Below, piece after piece: positions 1 through 10,344 of a DNA stretch of 64,000 nt (its first letter is position 1; the number at the start of each line of letters is the position of its first letter). The notes under the pieces are model-generated. The model was not told where the DNA came from and did not search any database. It saw only the letters and a list, made by a program, of their open reading frames with translations. The DNA lies in the NCBI GenBank assembly GCA_907163345.1, contig CAJQUN010000014.1, forward strand, positions 4,340,001 to 4,404,000. Reading direction: 5' to 3'. Position numbers and translations under genes: made by a program. Origin of the DNA: Haberlea rhodopensis (lineage: Eukaryota; Streptophyta; Magnoliopsida; Lamiales; Gesneriaceae).

Positions 1-1055
1 ACATACTTGATTTCATAAGCTGGATCACGACGAACGATTCCCAATAACAAGCTAGCAATCATATTCTTATCCAAGTTCGAATGATCAAGCGACAGCTCAC
101 TCAGCAGACAAGTGTGAGGACCACCATATTTGGTTATTTTGAATAACCCAACTTTTTTATCCAAACATGCACGCAGGTACCATCTGCAAGGTATATCCTC
201 TGTACCGTGTTTGCATATTACTTTCCACAATGTTTTTGTACTCTTAACAACATGGTACTCACGTTTTGCAACACGTACTGAATAATCCTTCACAGCTGCC
301 TGCAGATGAAATTTATCTTTGAAGACCATGTTGCGATGGATTTCACCTTTGGAGTAATCATAAAAACTCCCCCAACGGCCTGTTGGATTGTCAATCGAAT
401 CTCCAAAAACTTTTGGATGTGTCATGGAAAAGAATGGGATTGTTGGATAAAGATTATGATCATTTGTCATGGTTGGTGCCCCCTCCTCTTGGTTTTCAAC
501 TGCTTCTGCCATCACACCAATATCAACTTCATCATCATCAGCATCAGTCTCATCATCAGATGGAATCCCCTCTGGTTCAGAATTAATTTGATCACCAAAA
601 TCAGCAAAACTGTCTGCTCGTGGCTCATCGGCAACATTATCAACATCTACTGGATGATCATCTCGATCTCTACCACTATATGAACCCTCAGCTTGATGTC
701 GAGCAACAGACGTCTCTTGAATAACAGATGTCGTCAATCCTTCTGAAAAACTGCCACTCATTGGCATTTCTGGAATATAATCATAATTCCTTGGTTCTGC
801 TTGTATATAAAATTCCAAGCAACTATGACCCTGTTCTGAATCAAGTAGCCATGCTAAATTGTAATCATCATCTATGGGTAAAATAGTCTGACGTAACCCC
901 GAAAAATCTTTGAACATATGCCTAGCATATAATTTCAAAAGAAACTGGTTGCGATCGAACCCAGTGATATCAAATAATTGTAGAAAATTAATTGTACGCC
1001 GTATCGTTGTACCTCTTGATGGACCACGATCATATCGGACGAACTCAGAATCTTG
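1..1055 (-). CDS. Mutator-like (MULE) transposase, N-terminal part, runs off window
   Basis: On the minus strand one frame is open from about 1055 to base 1, roughly 350 codons, with no stop. The distal part (about 360-1) reads as the MuDR-type DNA-binding domain: an FKDKFHLQAAVKDYS segment, then REYHVVKSTKTLW, VICKHG, CRWYLRACL, KITKYGGPHTC and LDHSNLDKNMIA, the usual order of conserved Cys/His and hydrophobic residues in plant MULE transposases. Upstream of it is an acidic linker (about 520-700) and an N-terminal segment resembling the PB1-like region of such proteins. The frame begins after an in-frame TAA next to a G-rich tract; a splice acceptor ending in acaag at 1052 is plausible. The first in-frame Met is at 917. 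The catalytic DDE domain would lie left of the window, so activity cannot be judged. Confidence 0.8.
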
Positions 1056-1064
1056 TATATATTA

Positions 1065-1090
1065 CCCCCCCCCCCCCCCCCCCCCCCCCC
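1065..1090. repeat. homopolymer C26 (G26 on the minus strand)
   Basis: Twenty-six consecutive C residues are seen directly. The tract sits just upstream, in transcript sense, of the open frame of the MULE transposase, so it would be a G26 run in the minus-strand transcript. Length may be affected by assembly error. Confidence 0.9.
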
Positions 1091-1120
1091 AATAAAATAA
1101 AACTTGAATAGACATATTTT

Positions 1121-1379
1121 GATAACTATAGATAATTAAATATTACTAGTAGCTAATAAAATCTTTTCTGATGTAGAAGATCAGCTAAAACTGCAACTAC
1201 AGAGCATAATCAGAATTTTATCATATAACCAAAATATTAAAAGAGACTTGATAACTATAGATAATTAAATATTACTAGTATCTAATAAAATATTTTCTGA
1301 TGTAGAAGATCAGCTAAAGCTGCAACTACAGAGCATAATCAGAATTTTATCATATATATAACAAAAATATTCAAAGAAA
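1121..1379. repeat. tandem duplication, about 129-bp unit, two copies
   Basis: The motif gataactatagataattaa starts at 1121 and again at 1250, and the two units stay alignable to about 1379 with few substitutions and one small TA expansion. It lies in the putative 5' flank of the MULE transposase. No coding potential is seen. Confidence 0.85.
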
Positions 1380-1435
1380 CTCGAGTGAATGTGTGGGAGA
1401 AATGAGAGGCGAATGAGTTTATTTATAGCAGAAAT

Positions 1436-1645
1436 AGTTCCGCCAACTCAGTTGGCGGAACTAATATAATAATGTCACGCCAACTGGGTTGGCGTGACCG
1501 GATAAAAACAAAGGTCACGCCAACTCAGTTGGCGTGACTATATATTCTAAATTGGTCACGCCAACTGAGTTGGCGTGACCAATATTTTATTCGGTGACGC
1601 CAACTGAGTTGGCGTGACCAACTGGACACGCCAACCCAGTTGGCG
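1436..1645. repeat. cluster of six short palindromes with core gccaact-agttggc
   Basis: Six inverted repeats share the core gccaac-N3-gttggc: 1436-1462 (13-nt arms), 1474-1498 (11-nt arms), 1514-1538 (12-nt arms), 1551-1583 (16-nt perfect arms), 1593-1619 (one mismatch) and 1629-1645 (7-nt arms). Spacers of 11-15 bp differ in sequence, so the dyads rather than a long unit are conserved. They lie about 400 bp upstream of the MULE open frame, in its transcript sense. Each could form a hairpin or cruciform; the role is unknown. Confidence 0.9.
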
Positions 1646-2125
1646 GTTTAGGTTACTTTTTAAATGTTTTCATTTTTCGGGTTATTTTTGTAATTGTTTA
1701 TTTTTTTCAGGTTATTTAAATAAATAACCCATTCTAGGGTATTGTTTTTTTTTTTATTGACAAAAAAATTTCATAATTAAGAATGAGTATGAGAAATAAT
1801 CAGAAGTTCACAAAACAAAAGAGGAAAACAAAAGGGACACGACCAAAGAAAGATACATAAAAATGAGGTATCAATTCACTTAAGAAATACTCTGAAGCAC
1901 ATATTTGGTTCAATGATCTAGTCGTATGTGAAGAAAAGAAAGTCTCTTGTATTATGTGCTTGTAGCCATAACCAAGATCTGACTTTGACGTTTTCGAACA
2001 AATAACCATGTTTAGTTCACCATTCTTGTCATATTCCAAATGCTCAAATTGACACAATGCCGCAACACTATCCAAATTTCCTTAGGTGTTCTATCCGACT
2101 TCAATCCCAGGTGTTATATCAGATC

Positions 2126-2314
2126 CAGGGGCGGAGCCACAACCATTGTGGGTGGGGCTCCAGCCCTACCTTATTTTAAAAAAAAAAAAAATATTAGTAG
2201 TGTAAATTTTTTAAATTTGATGTTGTAGCCCAACCTTATATTACCTCTTCAAACCTATATTTTGATATATATTCTGACCAGCCCAGATAATTTTAAATGC
2301 TGGCTCCGCCCCTA
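2126..2314. mobile_element. hAT-type MITE, copy 1 of a tandem pair
   Basis: A 189-bp element begins caggggcggagcca and ends tggctccgccccta, a short terminal inverted repeat of the form common in plant hAT MITEs. It is preceded by ATCAGATC (2118-2125) and followed by ATCAGATC (2315-2322), an exact 8-bp target duplication as made by hAT transposases. No coding capacity. Confidence 0.85.
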
Positions 2315-2322
2315 ATCAGATC

Positions 2323-2509
2323 AGGGGCGGAGCCACACCCATTGTGGGTGGGGCTCCAGCCCTACCTTATTTTTTTTAAAAAAAATATTAGTAGTGTAAA
2401 TTTTTTAAATTTGATGTTGTAGCCCAACCTTATATTACCTCTTCAAACCTATATTTTGATATATATTCTGACCAGCCCCAGATAATTTCAAATGCTGGCT
2501 CCGCCCCTA
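2323..2509. mobile_element. hAT-type MITE, copy 2 of the tandem pair
   Basis: This copy is nearly identical to copy 1 and in the same orientation. It directly follows the shared 8-bp ATCAGATC at 2315-2322 and is followed by a third ATCAGATC at 2510-2517. The pair thus reads site-element-site-element-site. The first base of the inverted repeat appears to overlap the last base of the duplicated site. Confidence 0.85.
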
Positions 2510-3016
2510 ATCAGATCGATGTCCTGAACATTGTACATGACCCACTATTACAATCTCAAGCCATTTGTATATCTCCTCACAGACTCCATAACTGAAATTG
2601 CAATGAAAAAATACATGATTTGTATCTTCAACATGAGCACCACAGAATATGCACATACAGGTTGGATTCTTGGGTACTGTAACTTGTTTATTAGTTAAAG
2701 CTTTTGATTTTTCCAGAATCTTTAACCAAATTCCAAGATTGTCGCATTAAACAAACGGGGATGCTTCCATTTACGTATACGGGATGTATATCTTATTTCA
2801 TCCCATAATATTAATATGAGATACATTACTAGATGATAACATTTTCCACATTTGTTTCCAAACTTTTAGGTGGCATTTAGGTTAGACCATCAATTCAACT
2901 AAATTTAAATGTTTTTTACTAAAGTTTTTAAAACAAATGTCTGATCATGTTTAGATATATAAATTTTGAAAAATTGACCTGATATTTATATGTATGTAAA
3001 GATAAATATAATGTAT

Positions 3017-3674
3017 TGTTGGGTATCTTCTTGTCTTCAATTCCACAAGGATCTCGTTGGAGTCGTTGTTTGAAGCGGGTGTTGGAATATCTAAATATGA
3101 CAAGAAGAGATTTGAGTTGAGGCTAGTGTTCTACACTACCTCCTTAAGAAGATTTTGTCTCGCACACGGTGCTCACGGAATCCGACAATCTTCTGCCAAT
3201 ATACAATGATCCTTTGCTTGTAATAGTAGCACTACAAATTACAAGTCTCATAGCCACAAATGTGGCAAACTCTCTTCTTTCAAGAACAAGATACGAGTAT
3301 GACGGGGAATAAAATTTGATAGTGCTTCTCTCTTCAAAATGTAGTGTTTAATTTCAAAAATCATTTTTTTAATTCATCATAGGATGTTATAATGGTATAT
3401 ACTAGTCCAAGGTATGTCATCAAAAGACACCATTTAGATCCAAAATATAATGAAAAATGCAATTGCACATGAAGAGCTGCAATTCTTGGAATAAACAGCA
3501 GGATCGATCTATCACGGCCTGCGACCACCTTCAACTTTCTGGAGGCCGCGAGGGTGCGATCCATCAATGCCTCCAGTAGGTATTTTAGTATTGCCTTTTT
3601 GCAAATGTTTCTAGATTCGATATTTTCCTTGTTTCCGTGCTTAATTTTAATTCATTAAGTATATTTTTCCAACA
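3017..3674 (-). repeat. 3' LTR of the outer Copia element
   Basis: In minus sense it starts TGTTGGAAAA and ends CCCAACA. The base run just outside in minus sense, catgttggagat, fits a Copia polypurine tract next to the 3' LTR. Most of its length aligns with 15952-16562. It contains conserved blocks such as ctccttaagaagat and ggtgctcacggaat shared with the other LTR. Confidence 0.8.
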
Positions 3675-4355
3675 ATCTCCAACATGAATTAAATTAATTC
3701 ATGAATGCACGTGATATCGAAAGAGAGTTCGCATGAAAAATTATTGCATCAGGAAATATAGCTTTTGATTTTGAACCTTGCTTACCAGAATACTATCGAA
3801 TTTATTAGGCTATGAAGTGAACATTATGTCTTGAACTTCTTGGTGGTTCGTGTAAACTCAGACAATAGTATCTACACAACAACTTATCTACATTTGCTTT
3901 GGTTTTCCGGTTGTGTCCGTTCTCGCCATGAATCACATCTTGGTTTCATAAGTGCTTCATTGAAGCGGTGCATCCTCACACTTACACATGTGCTCTCCTA
4001 TTGATAGGATCCCACCATACTCCACCTTTCCAAGTATATGAATCATTAAAAGTAACAAACTTAACATCACTATTTTGGTAGGTTGCAATCACACTTCATT
4101 CCTAGGAATGAGTTGGGAATATTTCGCGAGTGCTATCTCAAATTTCATAATTTAGTTGTCTCATTGAACTAAGACATTGGGATCTCCAGTCAACAAGGTT
4201 GGTTGCCACAATGGAATTTATTTTGTAGACTTTAATGCCATTCCTCTTGATAATTCATATCCTTGATTTATATTCAATGTTGTTGTCAACGGTTCCACTA
4301 AGTTATCAATTGATTTCACATAATCAATTGTTATAACTCCATTAGAGATCAATTG

Positions 4356-6459
4356 TCACACTGTATCATGCCTTCGACTAATATGTTGAGACTTATTATA
4401 CATATTGTTTTGTGCTCTGACAATTGTCGACTGATTATCACAGTGAATCATAATTGATGGCATTGGTTTAAACCAACATGGAATATCTTCCAAAAAAATT
4501 ACGAACCATTCTGCTTCTTCTGCGGCTTTATCCAGAGCGATAAACTCTGACTCCAACAAGTTTGATTGGTGGATTTCCACGACATAGCCCCACCAGCAAT
4601 GATAAATACATAGCCACTTGTGAATTTGAAGTCTATTGTATTGCAACAATTTCTTTGATGGAAAACTACCAGAATCTTTAGATAATCTGTCATACTTGAC
4701 TTATTTGGATTATCCAATTTGCATCGCTATATCCCTCAAGCACTTTCGGATATTTTGTAAAATGTAACTCATATTCTAAAGTGTATCTTAAATTTTAAGT
4801 ACCCTTATTAATGTCTTCCAATGGTCATTAGTTGGATTACTCATAAAGCATCTTAACTAATTAACCGAACAAGTTATATCCGGACGAGTATAATTCATGA
4901 TATACAGAGGCTTTCAATAAGTCTTGAATATTCCAATTGAGACACTGGTTCACCTTGATTTTTTACTTAAGTACATCAGTGTCTTTACTGGGGAAATGTC
5001 ATATGTATTAAGTTTTCTCAAGACCGTCTCAACATAGTGAGATTGGATAGGACAATTGCCTCTGGTGTCCTAGAGATTTTAATCCCTACTATGACATTAC
5101 AATGCCCATTTTCTTCATATCAAAATTTTTTATCATCATTTCTTTGTCTCAGTTATCATGTCTTGGCCACTTCCTTAATTAGCATGTCATCAACATAAAG
5201 ACATACTATCACAAACGATTCTCATGTGCCATTTATATATACGCACTTGTCACACTCGTTAATTCTAAAATCATATGATAACATGGTTTTGTCAAACTTT
5301 TCATGTCATTGTTTAGACACTTGTTTAAGCCCATATAATAACTTAATGATTTTGCACAGTTTCTTTCTTATCCAGGAACAATAAAATCCTAAGGTTGTTC
5401 CATATATATTTCTCCTTCCAATTCACCATTCAAGAAGGCCATTTTAGCATTCATTTGGTGTATCTCAAGGTTATGCAACAGGGCAATAGCAATGAGTACA
5501 CAAATGAATGTTATCTTGTTACTGGTGGGTGCATATCAAAGAAATCAAGGCCCTCAATTTGTTGGAATCCATTGGCCTCCAACCAAGCCTTATATCCAAA
5601 AGTTTTGGAACCCAATGGAGGATCCATCAATCCCAAGTATGATTATGCATAATGGAATCCATTTCTGCATTGATGTCTTCTTTCCAATAAGGAGATCCAG
5701 GACTAGACAAATCATCTTTTAATGTTTTTGGTTCATCTTCCAACATATAAGTTTGAAAATCTGGACCAAATAACTTCATTATAGCCTTCTTACTGCGTCT
5801 AGGTTCCTCATATTTTATCATATCTTTATTCATTCTTACTAGAACTCTCTTCTTTCCTTCCTTTACAAGGAAATATCGTTTCAAAAAATATAGCATTCAT
5901 TGATTTGATTGTCATTCATTCATTTCACGAATATCCGATTTGTGCACGATAAATCGATAAGTACTAATATTGTGTGCGTATCCTATTAACTAAAATGCAA
6001 CCAACCATTTTAGGTCCAATTTTTCACTTGATTTGGCTTTGATATTTCTACTTTAGCCAAACATTCCACACTTTGAGATATTTGTAGGATGACTTATGTC
6101 CTTTCCATAACTCAAAAGACATTTTGTCATTTTTTTTGTGGTGTATCTTATTAACAATGTGGTTTGTAGATAATATGGCTCCCCCCACAGATTGTTGGGC
6201 AAGCCTAAATTTATCAATAAGACATTCATCATTTCTTTTAGAGTCCGATTTCTCCTTTTGGTGACTCCATTTGATTGAGGCGTGTATGATGCGGTGATTT
6301 GGTGTATAATGTCTGATTTAGAGCAAAATTCACCAAATGGTGCAACATATTCTCCACATCTATCACTTCGAGTTTTTTTTATCCCTTTTGCAAGTTGTTT
6401 TTCAACCTCATTCTAAAAATTTACAAAAGCATCAAGTGCTTCGTCTTTGCATTTCAACA
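4356..6459 (-). pseudogene. Copia pol remnant (integrase, RT, RNase H) of the outer element
   Basis: Minus-strand reading gives, from right to left: integrase text with SNGVTKRRNRTL (about 6280-6245), a hinge and RT start (5896-5627, with GPDFQTYMLEDEP and PYWKEDINAEMDSI), the RT catalytic YVDD at 5197-5186, and RNase H in two frames (4717-4499 with TSGYVFIIAGGAMSWKS; 4649-4356 with ESEFIALDKAAEEAEW and IHCDNQST). Multiple frameshifts and stops separate these blocks, so no polyprotein can be made. The integrase continues on the far side of the inner element at 15009. Confidence 0.85.
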
Positions 6460-6464
6460 GATAT

Positions 6465-7944
6465 TGTTGGGATATGTCCTAAGACAACTCATTAGATGAT
6501 TGTTTATGGCATACAATGTATTATGATTTTATTAATGGCAATTCATTATTATATATTGTTCGAGTATCTGTGTAATATGAATTAATATATAAGTTAATGT
6601 CCTTAGAATAATATTGTATTGTTCTTAAAGATTGTCCCTAGTCAAGTATTATCATGAATAAGGATAATGATAATGCATTGAGACTAGTATGTTTTGATTG
6701 TTGAATTGTTCATAGATATGAGATATCAAATCAACACATGGGTACATGTTAGAGAACGATGTACTGGACAGACCCACCGTGAGAATGCTACATGGATAGT
6801 TATATGAACGTCATAAGCAATTCTCATAGTGATAATAGTGTATGTAATCCTTACGACTTGAGATCACCAGAGATCCCAGCATAAGGAGTCATGTATCTTG
6901 ATATTGTCAAACGTTACCTGTAACATGGTAAACTATAAAGATAATCATTGGATACACCACGAATTATGTAGAGGGATGTTGAGTGATCAAGAAAGGATTT
7001 GTCCCTCCTATATATCAGGAGAAGTGTTTGGGCCCTTGATCAAGTAAGACTAAAATGCATGACCGTGCTCGAATGAGTCGATATGTGATATCGAGCTTAT
7101 TCGTTTATTCTAGTTCTACTTGGGGATCAAGAAATAAAAGATTGAATATATGAGTATGACTATTCCATGACTCGTGTTCAATCTAAACACAATGGACAAA
7201 GGGATTAAGTTACATGGTTAATATTATCACAGTCCGTAGGTTATGTCGAGTCAATGCCATTCTTGTAATTTGGGTAGCCTTGATGTGTTGCTAGATACCG
7301 CTCATTGCTTGTGACATAAAATTAGATTTTATGTCGCTGCCAACATTGCAAGATCCTATCGGGTCACACAAAAGATTAAATCGATAAAGGGAGATATAAT
7401 TCATTGGATGAATTAATTAATTAAGAAGAGTCTTAATTGTAAGTATTAGATGTATGGATTTAATTAAGATATTGGTATGGGCCAATAAGGCTTTTTGAAA
7501 GCCCTTTTAATTAAATTTAATCTAATATATATAAACTAACAAGGTTATAATTAAGAGTTAATTATCATAAAACCTATTAGCCACCATACATACACTCTCG
7601 GCCGCCGCCTCACACTCACCCTTTTTCACGCCGCCTCCGCCGTGCAATAGTGGGTGGTGAACGGCCGTCGTTGATCGGTTTTGAACCGTGAGTCTAGTTT
7701 TGGTTTAAGAACGAGTCTAGCAACTTGTTATTAAACACATTTTTCGATTTGATCGTGTGGATACCGTAGAGACGAAGGTGCAAATCTTTGTTCGTGACTC
7801 GTGGTCTTGCAATGAGGATTCTGCTACAAACACGCTACAAGGGTACGATTCTTAATCAATCTCGGTATGATTAACTTTGTATAGGTCCAGTGGTAGGAAT
7901 CAAGTTTTATTTTCCGCTGCGTATTGCTTGGTTTATTCCGAACA
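6465..7944 (+). repeat. 5' LTR of the inner Copia element
   Basis: Begins TGTTGGGATATG and ends ttccgaaca immediately before the primer binding site; same length (1480 bp) as the 3' LTR. Confidence 0.95.
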
Positions 7945-7945
7945 G

Positions 7946-7957
7946 TGGTATCAGAGC
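7946..7957 (+). other. primer binding site (initiator Met tRNA) of the inner Copia element
   Basis: TGGTATCAGAGC, one base after the LTR end, matches the usual complement of the 3' end of plant initiator methionine tRNA, which primes minus-strand cDNA synthesis in most Copia elements. Confidence 0.95.
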
Positions 7958-9556
7958 CAGGTTCAAAGCTCATATCGGATTTATGTGATTAATTGTTTAA
8001 TCATGTTTTGAATCTTTTGCATGCTTTAAAACTGTTTAATTCATATATGATATGTGTTAATCAATTTTGTGGGAATTATCGCAATATTATATGTGATATA
8101 ATTGACGGATCGAACTATATGATAATTCGTGATCAAAACCAAGCCGTTGGCTCACTTGACCCTCACGGCCGCCGCATGGAGCTAGGGTGTCGGACCCTTG
8201 GCTCGTGCATGGGCCGAGCCACCGCCGTTGGACTAGAGTTTCCAACCCTAATTACCATGGATCTCGGCCGTCGCCGCTATGAACTAGGGTTTCGAACCCT
8301 TTGGGCTCGATGTGGTCCAAGACGGCGCCGAGATGGCTAGGGTTTCGAACCCTAGTCACATGCGTGGTTTGGCCGTGGGTTTGGGCTAAGGTTTCGAACC
8401 TTGGACCGATCCATGGTTTGAGGCGCGCCAAGTATTCGTGGCATGTGATGTCCCGAGCGTACGATAATTTCATAAAATTTTATTTTACAGTTTTAATTAG
8501 AATTAAATTTTAAAATGTTTAGAATTTAATTCATTAATTGTTATAACATGTTTTATGTGTTGTTTGAGCATGGTGCATGGTTATAGCCCTATGACCTATT
8601 AGATAGGATTTTGTGAATGTTTGTAATTTAATACGGCCTGCGAGTCGTGCATTCTCTATTTTTTTTCTAAATGTTATCCATCCCCTACGTTCCCCTCGAA
8701 TGTAACTCGAGGAATTCTCTATATCATGTAATTGTTATATAGTATAGTTTATTTTGTTGATGGAGATCAATGAAGATGGACAAAGGTGCCGGGATGAGGA
8801 GACCATTCACAAAAGGGAGCCAAAGAGGTGCTTGGAGAAGTTACCTTAGGTTGATCTTTTAGGATTTTCTCATTGGCTTGAGAAAACCTTTAGTAGGGGC
8901 TATAACCATGTCACGTTTATTTTATGTTGTTGTATGAGATGCATGTTTACTGTTTTATTTAATATTGATGCTTGATATACATATATGTAGATATGTATAT
9001 ATTCATATATTCATATATGTACCTAACATATTTTCAATATTAATAAAATCATGAGATCAATAAATCTCTCTTATAATATTAAGTCAAATCAAGATGCCTT
9101 CCAATTAAAAATACTCGTTAAGACTTCGATTAAACATGTGTGGGTTTGCCAAAGCAAAGCACCGTGACAATCTTAGTAAGGCGCGATAGGATAAAAGTGA
9201 TTTCCATGTTAGTTTAAAATTGGGTTCGACTTAACTAGTGTTATCTCAATAGGATTGGGAACCTAGAGGCATGGGGTTGGATAATAATTCATTAGATGAA
9301 TTTGAACAAAGTGTTGTTCGTCCAACCATCCAAGAATTACATGTGATGTAATTGACAAAGTGTTGTCTACCTAAATAACCTAGTCTTGGGTAATTAGCCA
9401 AAGCTAACTCAGGATTAGGTGAAATATGGATCTTGGCCCACTAAGTTTACAAGGGTTGATATTTTAAACAAAATAGTGGGAGTGTCATTTAATATAAGAC
9501 CTTATTAAATGATTAAAATCATAAACTTATTTTGCATATTTATATTGTAGATATCC
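7958..9556 (+). other. long untranslated leader of the inner Copia element with a 51-bp-period repeat
   Basis: About 1.6 kb separates the primer site from the gag start. No credible gene is seen. Between 8182 and 8405 the motif ctagggtttcgaaccct, or a close variant, recurs at 8182, 8233, 8284, 8337 and 8386, a spacing of about 51 bp. The motif is itself nearly self-complementary. The rest is AT-rich. Confidence 0.7.
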
Positions 9557-10344
9557 ATGGCATCAAACAACGTAACTAGCACGCTATCATTGCAATCAGT
9601 CCTTGAGAAGGACAAACTGAATGGGACTAATTTCCTAGACTGGTATAGGAATTTGAGGATTGTCCTCAAACAAGAGAGAAAGTAACCCTTACCTGCTGAG
9701 GAACCTCCCGTAACGGCTGCTAAAACCGATAATGATGCTTACAAGAAGCATCAGAATGACGCACTTGATGTTGGTTGCCTTATGCTTGCCACCATGAACT
9801 CTGAGCTTCAGAAGCAACATGAGGAAATGGAGGCGTTCGATATGATCGAGCACTTAAAGCAACTCTACCAACAACAAGCTAGACAAGAGAGGTATGACGT
9901 CTCTAGAGCGTTATTCCAGTGCAGAATGGTAGAAGGAAGCCTTGTTGGAACTCATGTACTAAAGATGATTGGGTACATTGAGAATCTTGAGAAGCTGGGT
10001 TTTCCATTGGACCAAGAGTTGGCCACTGACATAATCTTGCAATCGTTGCCTGATAGCTACAGTCAATTTGTCTTGAATTACAATATGATTGAAATCGAAA
10101 AGACTCTACCGCAATTGCTTGGTATGTTGAGAACATATGAAGCAAACTCAAAGAAGTCTAAGCACACTAATGTCCTTATTGTGAATAAGAGCAAGGGAAA
10201 GACTAAAGCAAAAGGTTTAAGAAGAACAAGAAAGTCTTTGTTAAGTCTAAGCCTCATGCTTCTGCACTCAAGTCAAAGGGAGGAGTGGCTAAGGAAGGGA
10301 ATTGCTTCCATTGTGGTGAGACCGGTCATTGGAAGAGGAACTGC
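9557..10344 (+). pseudogene. Copia gag, disrupted
   Basis: ATG at 9557 opens a gag frame starting MASNNVTSTLSLQSVLEKDK. An in-frame TAA at 9683-9685 (codon 43) truncates it. The frame then reopens and runs through the capsid-like region (9782 onward, with EAFDMIEHLKQLY, ALFQCRM and ELATDIILQSLPDSY). Near 10203 a one-base indel shifts the frame; the zinc knuckle CFHCGETGHWKRNC (CX2CX4HX4C) is read in the shifted frame at 10303-10344. The protein would normally form the virus-like particle and bind the genomic RNA; this copy cannot make it. Confidence 0.9.

Larger units (their letters stand above)
1744..2760 (-). pseudogene. LINE (non-LTR retrotransposon) 3'-end remnant with zf-RVT domain
   Basis: On the minus strand, 2745-2527 reads as the zinc-binding domain that follows reverse transcriptase in plant LINEs (zf-RVT): a DNLGIWLKI start, then CMCIFCGAHVEDTNHVFFHC, giving CxxC and HxxxxC ligands. 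The frame is then interrupted by two MITEs (2126-2509). An open frame of 91 codons at 2075-1800 may be a downstream part of the same element, although I do not recognise its sequence. A T12 run at 1744-1755 is the poly(A) tail on the minus strand, as expected at a LINE 3' end. The reverse transcriptase and endonuclease are absent, consistent with 5' truncation. Confidence 0.6.
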
